A stretch of 64,000 nucleotides of DNA from Tardiphaga sp051811025 (GCF_051811025.1 NZ_JBPWQE010000001.1:3286001-3350000), one strand, 5' to 3'. Positions 9,845 to 18,497 are shown, counted from the first letter of the stretch. Numbers and translations: made by a program. Notes: a model not told the origin generated them from the letters alone.

Positions 9845-9879
9845 GGATCACGCTCCGGACGTGCGGAAATGGAAGGTTC

Positions 9880-9918
9880 TGGACTTCATCCCCTGTTCTA
9901 GCAGGCGCAAGCCGCAGC
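9880..9918 (-). pseudogene. Possible remnant of the response-regulator 3' end
   Basis: Read on the minus strand this short piece contains GCTGCGGCT followed, about 20 bases on, by GGGGATGAAGT. The end of the intact regulator at 12599 has GGTGCCGGCT, then GGCATGAAGT, at similar spacing. The frame through the ATGAAG continues as MKSRTFHFRTSGA to a stop eight bases before the kinase start. This is what one would expect if the original regulator gene ended here before the insertion. The match is short and could be chance. Confidence 0.3.
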
Positions 9919-9986
9919 AAACAGGGCAGGAATATGAGATGTTGGTAATGTCGCCGCACTACAGGAATTTTATCTTTCAGCCACGT

Positions 9987-11621
9987 TCACTCCGGAAGAC
10001 CGGCTTTTCGCAGGCCCTCCGATGCAAGTGCGAAGTCCTGCGGTCGCCGCACCAACAGCCAGTCGTCAATATTGCTGAGCCGTAATGTGGGATCGAGTCG
10101 GCGCACATGGCCCATCGCCTCACGCGCCTCTTCCATTCGCCCACCCAGAGCATGCGCCGCGGCCTGGAATGCAGCGACACGGAGAATGTTCGGCACCTCG
10201 CGCGACGCCTCCCGCAGGCAATCCAGCGCGACATCGAAGCGTCGCGAATAGAGATGCGACATCGCGATTCCCGTATGCATCTGGAATGTCTCGGGATCGA
10301 GCGGACTGAGCCGCATGGCGCGTGAAAAATAGGCGATGGCCTCGTCGTGCTCGCCGAGCGAAACGCGTTGATAGCCCCCGAGGTACCAGATCGTCGAGAG
10401 ATTGGGATTGAGCACCAGCGCACGATCGACATAGGCAACGCAGGCATGCAGGTCGCCGCCGAAATGCGGCCAGGCATGGCCGCCGCGTGTCAGCGCGACC
10501 GCGTCGTTCTTTCCGAGGGTGACGGCGCGCTCGGCAAGCCGCGCCGCTTCACGCCCGTCAGCCACACGATCGGAAAGCCAGCGGTTCATCTTGCGCCAGT
10601 AGAAGCATCCCGCGGCCATCCCATAGGCCGCAGCGAAGTCTGGATCGAGCTCGATGGCTTTGTAGAAATTCGCCAATGCCGTATCGATCCCATCGCGCGT
10701 CGACGCATGAAAACTTGCCAGTCCGCGCAGGTAGTAATCATAGGCGTCGAGGCTTTCGGTCGGCTTCCGCTTGGCGCGTTCGATCTCCGCGGATTCAAGC
10801 TGTGGCGCGATGGCGCCCACGACGCTTTCCGTGACCTGGTCCTGCAGATCGAAGATGTCATCAACAACGCTCTCGAAGCGCTCGCCCCACAGATGCATGC
10901 CTGTGGTGGTATCGACGAGCTGTCCGGTGATGCGCACGCGGTTCGCCACACGGCGCACACTGCCTTCCAGCACATAGCGCACGCCAAGTTCGCGCCCGAC
11001 CTCGCGGACGTCCACGGCACGGCCTTTATACGTGAAACTGGAGTTGCGGGCGATGACGAACAGCCAGCGAAGCCGCGACAGTGCGAGGGTGATGTCCTCG
11101 ACCATGCCATCGACGAAATAGTCCTGCTGCGGATCGCCGCTCAGATTGAGGAACGGCAATACGGCGATCGACGGTCGATCGGGCAGCGTCAGCGCAGCGT
11201 CCAGGCTCACCGTCGATGTGGCGTGATCGGCAGCCGCCGCGTCAGACTGCGCCGGCATTGCCGTCTCGGTCACATCGCCGACGAAACGAAAGCCCTTGCG
11301 CGCCACGGTCTTCAGCAGCCGCTGCTCATCGCCGCTATCGCCCAGCGCCTTGCGTACCGCATTGATGTGACTGGCCAGCGTCGACTCCGACACGATCCGT
11401 CCCGCCCACACGGCATCAAAAAGGGCATCCTTGCTGACGACGTGGTCGCGGTTCTGCACCAGATGCAGCAGCAGGTCGAAAGCCTGCGGTGTGATCGCCA
11501 TCTTGTCGCTGCCACGCGACAGCTCTCTGCGATCGGGATCGAGGACATAGCCTGCGAACAGATACGGCACTCGGCGCTCCATGACTGCCTGCGTTTTTGG
11601 CCGGCGGCAATGAACCGTCAA
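9987..11621 (-). CDS. CadC-like winged-helix regulator with TolB-like and TPR domains
   Basis: This 544-aa protein begins with an OmpR/PhoB-type winged helix (about residues 17-115, with ITPQAFDLLLHLVQNRDHVVSKDAL and KGFRFVGDV). There is no clear membrane segment. A domain opening PSIAVLPFLNLSGDPQQDYFVDGMVEDI (about residues 150-290), seen in many adenylate-cyclase-like and CadC-like regulators, follows, then several TPR motifs to the end. The start is uncertain: 11621 is a TTG, and the ATG at 11582 (MERRVPYLF) is as plausible. It is divergent from the NmrA-like reductase gene across 200 bases and probably controls it; the ligand is unknown. The pair interrupts the regulator-kinase operon. 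Confidence 0.88.
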   Translation of the reverse strand: MTVHCRRPKTQAVMERRVPYLFAGYVLDPDRRELSRGSDKMAITPQAFDLLLHLVQNRDHVVSKDALFDAVWAGRIVSESTLASHINAVRKALGDSGDEQRLLKTVARKGFRFVGDVTETAMPAQSDAAAADHATSTVSLDAALTLPDRPSIAVLPFLNLSGDPQQDYFVDGMVEDITLALSRLRWLFVIARNSSFTYKGRAVDVREVGRELGVRYVLEGSVRRVANRVRITGQLVDTTTGMHLWGERFESVVDDIFDLQDQVTESVVGAIAPQLESAEIERAKRKPTESLDAYDYYLRGLASFHASTRDGIDTALANFYKAIELDPDFAAAYGMAAGCFYWRKMNRWLSDRVADGREAARLAERAVTLGKNDAVALTRGGHAWPHFGGDLHACVAYVDRALVLNPNLSTIWYLGGYQRVSLGEHDEAIAYFSRAMRLSPLDPETFQMHTGIAMSHLYSRRFDVALDCLREASREVPNILRVAAFQAAAHALGGRMEEAREAMGHVRRLDPTLRLSNIDDWLLVRRPQDFALASEGLRKAGLPE

Positions 11622-11821
11622 GGCCTTCAGGAGGCAACAGAACCGACCCCACAGACTGGCCTGCCGCGCGCCATCGGCGGCGACATACCAGCTGCGCCCC
11701 TTTCTGAACGAACATCCAAGCGAAACTCAAGAGAAAACGAAGGTTGCGGCAAAGTCTTCCTGGGTGCCGCGGCGCATGGTCCGCCCACACGGTCATCACC
11801 GTGTGCAAGGGAGGAAATATC

Positions 11822-12562
11822 ATGAAAATCGTCGTCATCGGAGGCAGCGGCCTCATCGGTACCCAGGTCGTGAGCGGCTTGAATAAACTGGGCCACAACG
11901 TCTTCGCCGCCTCGCCGTCGACAGGCGTCAACACCCTGACGCGGGAAGGACTGGCCGAGGCCATGTCCGGGACAAATGTCGTCATCGACGTGGCAAATTC
12001 GCCATCATTCGAAGACGGGCCGGTGATGGAATTCTTCCAGACGTCCAGCCGTAACCTGCTCGCGGCGGAAAAAGCCGCAGGCGTCCAGCATCATCTGGCC
12101 CTGTCCGTGGTCGGGACCGAGCGCCTTCAGGCCAGCGGCTACTTCCGTGCCAAACTGGCCCAGGAGGATCTCATCAAGGCGTCCGGAATGCCTTACACGA
12201 TCCTGCGGGCGACGCAGTTCTTCGAATTCATCCCCGCCATCGTGCAAGGCGGTGTGGACGGCGACGTGGTCCGCCTGGCGCCGGCCCTGATCCAGCCCAT
12301 TGCATCTGCGGACGTGGCAGCCGCCATGGTGGACCTGGCTCTGAGCACGCCAGTGAACGGCATCGTCGAGGTGGCAGGGTCCGATCCGCTCCCGCTCGAC
12401 GCACTCGGGCGCAAATATCTGGCGGCAAAGCAGGACCCACGTCAGGTGGTCGCCGACATTCACGTCGGTTACTTCGGCACGCCGATCAATGATCGCTCCC
12501 TGACGCCCGATGCCGGCGCACGCATCGGAGCGATCCGTCTCGACGACTGGCTCAAGGGTTGA
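11822..12562 (+). CDS. NmrA-like NAD(P)-binding SDR family protein
   Basis: This 246-aa protein opens with an atypical Rossmann glycine motif (MKIVVIGGSGLIGTQVV) and lacks a clear YxxxK catalytic pair. It fits the NAD(P)H-binding NmrA/atypical SDR group, which act as redox sensors or reductases. The ATG at 11822 is preceded by a strong GGGAGGA site. The 200-base gap to the divergent CadC-like regulator should hold the operator for both. It converges on the response regulator, with 36 bases between stops. The substrate is not predictable. Confidence 0.9.
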   Translation: MKIVVIGGSGLIGTQVVSGLNKLGHNVFAASPSTGVNTLTREGLAEAMSGTNVVIDVANSPSFEDGPVMEFFQTSSRNLLAAEKAAGVQHHLALSVVGTERLQASGYFRAKLAQEDLIKASGMPYTILRATQFFEFIPAIVQGGVDGDVVRLAPALIQPIASADVAAAMVDLALSTPVNGIVEVAGSDPLPLDALGRKYLAAKQDPRQVVADIHVGYFGTPINDRSLTPDAGARIGAIRLDDWLKG

Positions 12563-12598
12563 TCCCGCGGTAGCGGCAGGGACGAAACGCCTCGCCGC

Positions 12599-13279
12599 TT
12601 ACTTCATGCCGTCGCGGACCATATAGCCGGCACCGCGAATGGTGTGCAGCAGCGGACGGTCAAAACCCTTGTCGATCTTCGAGCGCAGGCGCGAGATATG
12701 GACATCGATCACGTTGGTTTGCGGATCGAAGTGATAGTCCCAGACATTTTCCAGGAGCATCGTGCGGGTGACCACCTGCCCGGCATGTTTCATGAGATAT
12801 TCGAGCAGCCGGAATTCGCGGGGCTGCAGGATCAATTCCTGGCCACCGCGCGTCACGCCATGGGACAGCCGGTCGAGTTCGAGATCACCGACGCGATAGG
12901 TGGTTTCTTCGGCAGGACCGCCCTGGCGGCGCGACAGCACTTCGACGCGCGCGAGCAACTCAGCGAATGAATATGGTTTTGGCAGATAATCGTCACCACC
13001 GGCGCGCAGGCCCTTGATGCGGTCGTCGACTTGGCCCAGCGCCGAGAGGATCAGTGCCGGCGTCCGGTTACCCTTGTCGCGCAGGCCACCGATAACAGAG
13101 AGTCCATCGCGCTTCGGCAACATGCGATCGACCACCAGCACGTCGTAATCGCCGGAATCGGCGAGCGCGAAACCCTCCTCGCCATCGCTGGCATGATCGG
13201 CGACATGGCCCACCTCACGGAAAGCCTTGACCAAATAATCCGCGGATTCGCGGTCGTCTTCGATGATGAGCAGACGCAT
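12599..13279 (-). CDS. OmpR-family response regulator
   Basis: This 226-aa protein has a receiver domain (MRLLIIEDDRE, phospho-acceptor Asp51 in VVDRMLP, the switch lysine in LPKPYSF) and a C-terminal winged helix (about residues 127-225, QPREFRLLEYLMKHAGQVV to RGAGYMVRDGMK). I chose the ATG at 13279 because the receiver fold begins there; the open frame extends 23 codons upstream to 13348. It lies between degP and the cognate kinase gene, as in related genomes, but the kinase is now 2.7 kb downstream behind an insertion. Envelope-stress control of degP is plausible from context, not shown. Confidence 0.94.
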   Translation of the reverse strand: MRLLIIEDDRESADYLVKAFREVGHVADHASDGEEGFALADSGDYDVLVVDRMLPKRDGLSVIGGLRDKGNRTPALILSALGQVDDRIKGLRAGGDDYLPKPYSFAELLARVEVLSRRQGGPAEETTYRVGDLELDRLSHGVTRGGQELILQPREFRLLEYLMKHAGQVVTRTMLLENVWDYHFDPQTNVIDVHISRLRSKIDKGFDRPLLHTIRGAGYMVRDGMK

Positions 13280-13395
13280 CTGTGGATCGGATTCGCTATG
13301 AATATTGTGTGTCTCGGTCACCATGGCGCGCACCGGGCTTTCATGCAAGGCGGCGGGATGCCCGCCGGTTATCCTTTGGGGCAGAAAGAAGAATA

Positions 13396-13466
13396 GGCGG
13401 TGAAGCTGGGGGAAACTTCACCGCCCATTGGCCTTTCGATGGAAGGGGGCTGTTTTCCATCGAAAG
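13396..13466 (-). terminator. Tandem perfect hairpins between degP and the response regulator
   Basis: Two inverted repeats lie back to back. GGCGGTGAAG/CTTCACCGCC is a 10-bp stem with a 10-base loop at 13396-13425. CTTTCGATGGAA/TTCCATCGAAAG is a 12-bp stem with a 10-base loop at 13433-13466. In the transcript both loops contain CCCCC. The downstream hairpin is followed by a pyrimidine-rich stretch (TATTCTTCTTTCTG). They probably end or attenuate the degP transcript ahead of the regulator. See the findings. Confidence 0.7.
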
Positions 13467-13559
13467 GAAGCAGTGGGAGCGAGTTTGTGGCTCGCCCCCT
13501 GGAAAGAGCCGTCAGCGGGGGCGACTATGCCGGCGACCCTCTCCGTTCGTGTGCGGTGA

Positions 13560-15155
13560 TCAGCTCTTCGCGAGGGGAACGGCGACGAATTTTGAAGAGC
13601 CGTTCGAACGAACCCTGATCAGCACGCTGTTCTTGTTGTCGTTGTGCGCGGCGACAATCGCCTCGCGCACATCGCCGGGATTGGTCACGCTCTTGCCGGC
13701 GACTTCGAGAATGACGTCGCCTTCCTTGAAGCCACGCTCAGCAGCGGCGCTCTTCGGGTCGACGCCGGTCACGACGACACCGTCCTTGCCGGCACCGGCG
13801 ACACTGCTCGCTGGCGAGACCGTGAGGCCAAGCCGAGGCACGTCGCTGCCGCGCGCAGACGATCCCTTGTCACCGCTATCGACATCGGCCTTCGCCTCTA
13901 ACGTGTTCGGCAACTGGCCGAGGGTCATGGACAGAACCTTGTCCTCACCCTTGTGCAGCACGTTGATCTTCACCGTGTTGCCCGGCGCGAAGCCGCCAAT
14001 GGTGCGGGCGAGCTCGCGTGCATCCTTGACCGGCGTGCCATTCACCGCGGTGATGACGTCACCCGACTTGATGCCGGCCTTGGCTGCCGGACCATCCGAC
14101 TGCGGCTCGGCGACAAGCGCGCCTTCCGCCTTCTTCAGGCCGAGACTGTCGGCGATATCCTGGGTCACCGGCTGAATCTGAACACCGATCCAGCCACGCG
14201 AGACCGAACCCTTGTCCTTGAGCTGCGCCACCACCGTCTTTACGGTCGAGGCCGGGATCGAGAACGCGATACCGACGCTGCCGCCGGACGGCGAATAGAT
14301 CGCGGTGTTGACGCCCATCACTTCGCCCGACGTATCGAAAGCCGGACCACCCGAATTGCCCTTGTTCACGGGCGCATCGATCTGGATGAAATCGTCATAG
14401 GGACCGCTGCCGATGTCGCGGCCGGAGGCCGAAACGATGCCGGCGGTCACGGTGCCGCCAAGGCCGAACGGATTGCCGACTGCCAGCACCCAGTCGCCGA
14501 TCCTCGGCTTGCCTTCAGCAAGCTTGGCGAACGGAAAATCGGTGCGGCCCTCGACCTTGATCAGCGCCAGATCGGTACGCGGATCGGTGCCGATCACCTT
14601 CGCCGAATAAGTCTTGCCGTCATCGGTCGAGACCTCGACCTTGTCCGCGCCATCGACCACGTGATTGTTGGTTACGGCGAAACCGTCAGCCGAGATGAAG
14701 AAGCCCGAACCCTGACCGCTCACGACGCCACGGCCGCCGCCGCGCGGACCACCGCGCATGCCCGGAGGCACACCATCCTGGCCGAAGCGCTTGAAGAAGC
14801 GCTCCATCGGGGAACCCGGCTGGAACGGCGAGTCGCCGTTGTTGTCGTCATCCTTCGATGCGACCTTCTCCTTCATGTTGACCTTGACCGAGATCACCGA
14901 CGGCTTCACGCGCTCGACGATATCGGCGAAGCCGACCGGCTGCGCGGCCTGCGACTTGACCTGCTTGTCGACCTGCGCGTGCGCAGTGGTGGTGAAGATG
15001 TCGACCGGACCGTTGGAGGGCGACAGGCCATAAGCGGCAACACCAAGGCCCGCAACGACCGACGCCATCAGCGCGAATTTACGCGCAGAGAACAGCGAGC
15101 GGCGGGGTGCCTTGTAGGACGGCAGTTCGGAAAAATCGGTGGGGCGGTCGGACAT
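13560..15155 (-). CDS. degP: Periplasmic Do-type serine protease/chaperone
   Basis: This 531-aa HtrA family protein degrades or refolds damaged envelope proteins. A membrane anchor or signal segment (about residues 25-45) precedes a glycine-rich loop and the trypsin-like domain. The catalytic triad is His165 (TNNHVVDG), Asp195 (RTDLALIK) and Ser268 (KGNSGGPAF). Two PDZ domains follow (about residues 300-400 and 430-525). Downstream on the same strand come an OmpR-type regulator and, after an insertion, its kinase. Upstream, the ccm genes are separated by a catabolic insertion, whereas in rhizobia degP commonly follows cycHJKL directly. Confidence 0.96.
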   Translation of the reverse strand: MSDRPTDFSELPSYKAPRRSLFSARKFALMASVVAGLGVAAYGLSPSNGPVDIFTTTAHAQVDKQVKSQAAQPVGFADIVERVKPSVISVKVNMKEKVASKDDDNNGDSPFQPGSPMERFFKRFGQDGVPPGMRGGPRGGGRGVVSGQGSGFFISADGFAVTNNHVVDGADKVEVSTDDGKTYSAKVIGTDPRTDLALIKVEGRTDFPFAKLAEGKPRIGDWVLAVGNPFGLGGTVTAGIVSASGRDIGSGPYDDFIQIDAPVNKGNSGGPAFDTSGEVMGVNTAIYSPSGGSVGIAFSIPASTVKTVVAQLKDKGSVSRGWIGVQIQPVTQDIADSLGLKKAEGALVAEPQSDGPAAKAGIKSGDVITAVNGTPVKDARELARTIGGFAPGNTVKINVLHKGEDKVLSMTLGQLPNTLEAKADVDSGDKGSSARGSDVPRLGLTVSPASSVAGAGKDGVVVTGVDPKSAAAERGFKEGDVILEVAGKSVTNPGDVREAIVAAHNDNKNSVLIRVRSNGSSKFVAVPLAKS

Positions 15156-15282
15156 CGAGAAAATCTCCAGAGCAACGGCGCGGGGGGCAAGGCGCCTTGT
15201 GTGATCTGAAGATGGAGGTTTCCACCTTACCGCGGGCTGGCAGGGGAATTAAGGTTTGGTAATCTGGGGGATGCTGGTGTGG

Positions 15283-15318
15283 CGGGATGACGCGGGGAAA
15301 CGCGCCTGAATCATCCCG
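15283..15318 (-). terminator. Hairpin after the CMD/Bug operon
   Basis: CGGGATGA-CGCG pairs with CGCG and TCATCCCG (8 plus 4 bp with a small bulge), 25-60 bases beyond the CMD stop. A short A/T-rich stretch follows. It is a likely terminator for the minus-strand pair. Confidence 0.45.
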
Positions 15319-15342
15319 ATATCGGCAAATACAGCGGCGGTA

Positions 15343-15738
15343 TCAGCCGCCGGCCTTTTGACCCGTCTCCGGGAACAGATTGGCCAGGATTTCGCCGGCC
15401 ATGTTGAAGGCGGCGACGCCGCGGAACAGTGCGGCGATTCCGGCGCTTGCGTGCAGTTCCTCGAGCGTGGCGCCGGCCTTGATCGCAGCCTTCGCGTGAT
15501 TGGCAGCAGCTTCGGACGTCTGAACCAGCAGGATCGCGAACGACATCAATTGCACGGTCTTCTGGTCCAGTGCCGTCGGCGTCAGCGCCGCAATCCGCCA
15601 GTCTTCCAGCGCCGTGACCAGAGCGGGGTCGACGCGCATGCCCAGTTCCAGTCGCTTGGCGATCTTCGGCGGCGTGAAGCCAATCATGGTCTCGTAGCGG
15701 GACTTCAGCTCGTCGAGTTCAGCAATTTTCTTCGTCAT
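15343..15738 (-). CDS. Carboxymuconolactone decarboxylase (CMD/AhpD-fold) family protein
   Basis: This 131-aa helical protein has the CMD-domain pattern in LLVQTSEAAANHAKAAIKAGATLEEL. Aligned to AhpD, the two redox cysteines of CxxCxxxH would fall at Thr and Ala. Only the histidine and the HxxxAxxxGAT pattern remain, so peroxidase activity is unlikely and a decarboxylase-like or unknown role is more probable. I chose the ATG at 15738, preceded by GGGAA; the open frame upstream belongs to the Bug gene in another frame. It follows the Bug gene by 38 bases, so it forms a two-gene operon divergent from an amidohydrolase and a GntR regulator. Confidence 0.9.
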   Translation of the reverse strand: MTKKIAELDELKSRYETMIGFTPPKIAKRLELGMRVDPALVTALEDWRIAALTPTALDQKTVQLMSFAILLVQTSEAAANHAKAAIKAGATLEELHASAGIAALFRGVAAFNMAGEILANLFPETGQKAGG

Positions 15739-15776
15739 ATGATTCCCGTTTTCAAATCGATGGTGGCAGGAGGTCC

Positions 15777-16745
15777 CTACTCGACCTTGGCACCCGCTGT
15801 CTTGACCACCTGGCCCCATTTTTCGGACTCGGCGCGCAGAAACGCTGCGAAAGCGTCGCCGGACAGTGTGCCGGGCTCCGCGCCGACATCGGCTAACCGC
15901 TTCACCACTTCGGGGTCTTTCAGCACCTTGGTCACCCCGTCGATCAGCACCTTCGCCACATCCGGCGGCATCTTGGCCGGCGCGACGAGGCCAAACCATG
16001 ACGATGCTTCGAAATTCGCGACGCCCGCCTCTGCCATGGTCGGCAACTCCGGGAACAGAGGCGAACGCGCAGCGCCTGCGACAGCGATCGCGCGGATCGT
16101 GCCGCCCTGAACCTGCGGACGAACCGCCGGCATGTTGTCGAACATCATCGGGATCTGACCGGCGATCAGGTCATTCATTGCTGGTGCCGCGCCGCGATAG
16201 GGCACGTGGACGATATCGATGCCGGCGCGGGCTTTCAGCAGCTCGCCCGCCAGATGATTGGTCGACCCAAGACCGGACGATCCGAAATTGAGTTTGCCCG
16301 GCGACGCCTTGGCGAGCGCGATCAGCTCAGCCACCGTCGTCGCCTTCACGCCGGGATTGACTGCGAGCACGATCGGAACCGATGCAATCAACGCCACCGG
16401 CGTAAAATCCTGCGCAGGATTGAAGGAGAGTTGCGCGTAGAGCGACTGATTAACCGCGAGCGGACCGGGCGCTGTCAGCAGTAACGTATAGCCATCAGCG
16501 GGCGAGCGCACGACAGCATCCGCGCCAATGTTTCCGCCGCCGCCGGCACGGTTGTCGATCACTACCGGCTGTCCCCAGAGCTCCTGCAGCTTGGTGCCGA
16601 GCAAGCGGGCAACGACATCGTTCGATCCGCCGGCCGGAAACGGCACAACGATCTTGATGCCGCGTTCGGGAAACCCTGCATGGGCTGCCTGGCCGACCAG
16701 CGAAACCATGACCAGAGCCACCAGTGCAGAAACCACGTGCCGCAT
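15777..16745 (-). CDS. Bug/TctC-type periplasmic binding protein
   Basis: This 322-aa product has a signal peptide (MRHVVSALVALVMVSLVGQAAHA) and the family strings PERGIKIVVPFPAGGSNDVVAR, NRAGGGGNIGADAVV and VHVPYRGAAPAMNDLIAGQI. The ATG at 16745 has GGAGG six bases upstream. It lies in a divergent cluster with a CMD-domain protein, a 2-pyrone-4,6-dicarboxylate lactonase-like amidohydrolase and a GntR regulator. This suggests uptake of an aromatic-derived carboxylate, though the ligand is an inference. Confidence 0.94.
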   Translation of the reverse strand: MRHVVSALVALVMVSLVGQAAHAGFPERGIKIVVPFPAGGSNDVVARLLGTKLQELWGQPVVIDNRAGGGGNIGADAVVRSPADGYTLLLTAPGPLAVNQSLYAQLSFNPAQDFTPVALIASVPIVLAVNPGVKATTVAELIALAKASPGKLNFGSSGLGSTNHLAGELLKARAGIDIVHVPYRGAAPAMNDLIAGQIPMMFDNMPAVRPQVQGGTIRAIAVAGAARSPLFPELPTMAEAGVANFEASSWFGLVAPAKMPPDVAKVLIDGVTKVLKDPEVVKRLADVGAEPGTLSGDAFAAFLRAESEKWGQVVKTAGAKVE

Positions 16746-16778
16746 GCCAACCTCCAAATAATCGATTTTTCTTGCTTC

Positions 16779-16822
16779 GTCGATTTTATGTTGGCACTAC
16801 TTAAGGCTGTCGTCAAATCGAC
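16779..16822. promoter_or_regulatory. Inverted repeat in the divergent promoter region
   Basis: GTCGATTT (16779-16786) and AAATCGAC (16815-16822) form a perfect 8-bp inverted repeat with 28 bases between the arms. It lies in the 136-base gap between the Bug gene and the amidohydrolase. A third AATCGATT-like half site is at about 16760. It is a good candidate operator for the GntR regulator encoded next door, although the typical FadR-type core was not identified with certainty. Confidence 0.5.
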
Positions 16823-16881
16823 TGATTGCCACCGTTTATTTTCAGCGAACGAAGATCGCTTATTTGAAGGGAGTTGCCACG

Positions 16882-17790
16882 ATGAGTGCGCATACGCCTG
16901 GTGCCCCACCGAAGCCCTGCCCCGGCCCCGATCGCCATCCGAAGCGTCCGGCATTCGTGATGCCGCATGGTGCCTGCGATACCCATGTCCACGTCTTCGG
17001 CCCGCAGGCCGAATTTCCGTTCAGCGAGCAGCGCAGCTACACGCCCGAAGACTGCACCTATTGCGACCTGATGCAGCTCCACGAAACGCTCGGGATCGAT
17101 CGCGCCGTCATCGTGCATGGCGGCGCTCACGGCACCGACAATAGCGCGACCCTAGCGGCCCTCGACCTCAATCCGCGACGGCTCCGCGGGGTTGCCGTGA
17201 TTCCGTCCGGCCTGCCGCAGCAGGAGCTGGAAGACATGCACCTTCGCGGCATGCGCGGCTGCCGGATGTCCACCGTCGTCAGCGGCGGCGCATCCTTCGC
17301 ACATCTGCAAGGCCTCGCGGACGAGACCTTCGATCTCGGCTGGCATCTCGTGTTGCATTTCAACAGAGCGAGCGAACTGGTCGATGTCGCGCCGCAACTG
17401 ATGCAGGTCCGCAGTCCGTTCGTGCTGGATCACCTCGCCCGGATCAGCGCCGCGGAAGGCGTCGACTCCGAACCGTTCCAAACCTTGCTGCGATTGCTCG
17501 ACACCGACCGCTGCTGGATCAAGCTCGCCAGCCTGTATCGCCTCTCTGCAGAGCCCTATCCGCATCGCGACATGCTGCCGATGATCGCGCGCGTGGTCGA
17601 AGCGCGTCCCGACCGTATCCTCTGGGGCAGCAACTGGCCGCATCCGATCTGTCCGGTCGCGATGCCGAACGATGGCGACCTCGTCGATCTCATCCCGCTC
17701 TGGCTGCCGGATTCCAAAGCGCAGCGCCTGGCATTGGTGGATAATCCGGCTTCGCTCTACGGTTTCGAGAACATCGGACAGGCATCATGA
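16882..17790 (+). CDS. Amidohydrolase family 2 protein (LigI-like lactonase family)
   Basis: This 302-aa TIM-barrel hydrolase has a metal-binding opening (CDTHVHVFGP), a mid-sequence histidine (VLHFN), FVLDHLARI and a C-terminal WGSNWPHP, which are hallmarks of the 2-pyrone-4,6-dicarboxylate lactonase and related amidohydrolases. The ATG at 16882 follows GAAGGGAG eight bases upstream. It is translationally coupled to the GntR regulator (ATGA overlap). With the divergent Bug binding protein and CMD protein it forms a small catabolic cluster. The actual lactone or ester substrate is unknown. Confidence 0.9.
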   Translation: MSAHTPGAPPKPCPGPDRHPKRPAFVMPHGACDTHVHVFGPQAEFPFSEQRSYTPEDCTYCDLMQLHETLGIDRAVIVHGGAHGTDNSATLAALDLNPRRLRGVAVIPSGLPQQELEDMHLRGMRGCRMSTVVSGGASFAHLQGLADETFDLGWHLVLHFNRASELVDVAPQLMQVRSPFVLDHLARISAAEGVDSEPFQTLLRLLDTDRCWIKLASLYRLSAEPYPHRDMLPMIARVVEARPDRILWGSNWPHPICPVAMPNDGDLVDLIPLWLPDSKAQRLALVDNPASLYGFENIGQAS

Positions 17791-18473
17791 GCACAGCACG
17801 CACCATCACGGCCGGCGCGATCCCGACCACATTGTCCACCACGCTGGTCGCCCGCTTGCGGGATTCGATCATGCGCGGCGACCTCCTGCCGGGCAGCAAG
17901 CTCAATCTTGATCGCCTGCGCACCGCCTTCGGCGTCAGCCTCAGCCCGCTGCGCGAAGCACTGTGTCGTCTGGAGAATGACGGCCTCGTCGCGCTGATCG
18001 ACCAGCGCGGCTATCGCGTCACACCGGTCTCTGCGAGCAATCTCGCCGAGATCATCCGGCTGCGCGTCGAACTCGAAGGCCTCGCCGTCAAGGAAGCCAT
18101 CGAACACGGCGATATAGCCTGGGAAGGACGCGTGCTCGGCTCGCTGCATCAGCTCAGCCGCTGCAAGCGCGGTTCACGCTCGGCCGCTGAACAGGAAGCC
18201 TGGGAGATCGCACATCGCGCCTTCCATGCCGAACTGATCTCGGCATGCCAGATGCCGTTGCTGCGGCAGTTCTGTGCCACGCTGCACGACCAGAGCGATC
18301 GCTATCGCCGGATTTTTCTGAAGAAGCATAAGCCCGACCGCGACGTGCCTGCAGAACACACCGCGATGGCCCATGCGATGATCGAGCGGCGCACGCGCGA
18401 TGCAACGCGGATCCTGCGGGAGCATATCGAACGCACCGGTCGGAATATCCAGACGGTATTGCCGGCCGAATAG
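17787..18473 (+). CDS. GntR-family (FadR/FCD) transcriptional regulator
   Basis: This 228-aa protein has an N-terminal winged helix (about residues 20-85, with LNLDRLRTAFGVSLSPLREALCRLENDGLV) and an all-helical FCD ligand-binding domain (about residues 95-220) with conserved His/Asp/Glu metal-site candidates. It overlaps the amidohydrolase stop by four bases and is presumably the local regulator of the divergent cluster, acting on the 16746-16881 gap. It converges on ccmH. Confidence 0.94.
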   Translation: MSTARTITAGAIPTTLSTTLVARLRDSIMRGDLLPGSKLNLDRLRTAFGVSLSPLREALCRLENDGLVALIDQRGYRVTPVSASNLAEIIRLRVELEGLAVKEAIEHGDIAWEGRVLGSLHQLSRCKRGSRSAAEQEAWEIAHRAFHAELISACQMPLLRQFCATLHDQSDRYRRIFLKKHKPDRDVPAEHTAMAHAMIERRTRDATRILREHIERTGRNIQTVLPAE

Positions 18474-18497
18474 AAGCCAACCACGGCAACGGCCGGC

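Noticed and set aside
10347..11825. Long open frame opposite the CadC-like regulator
   Set aside because: Antisense shadow; the minus-strand gene has clear domains and this one has none.
12599..13279. Naming the 12.6-kb regulator and the 8.4-kb kinase as FeuP and FeuQ
   Set aside because: The pair at 27884-29948 matches FeuPQ much better in sequence and position, so the degP-glnE pair was left unnamed.
13953..15209. Long open frame opposite degP
   Set aside because: Shadow of degP; arginine- and histidine-rich with no recognisable domain.
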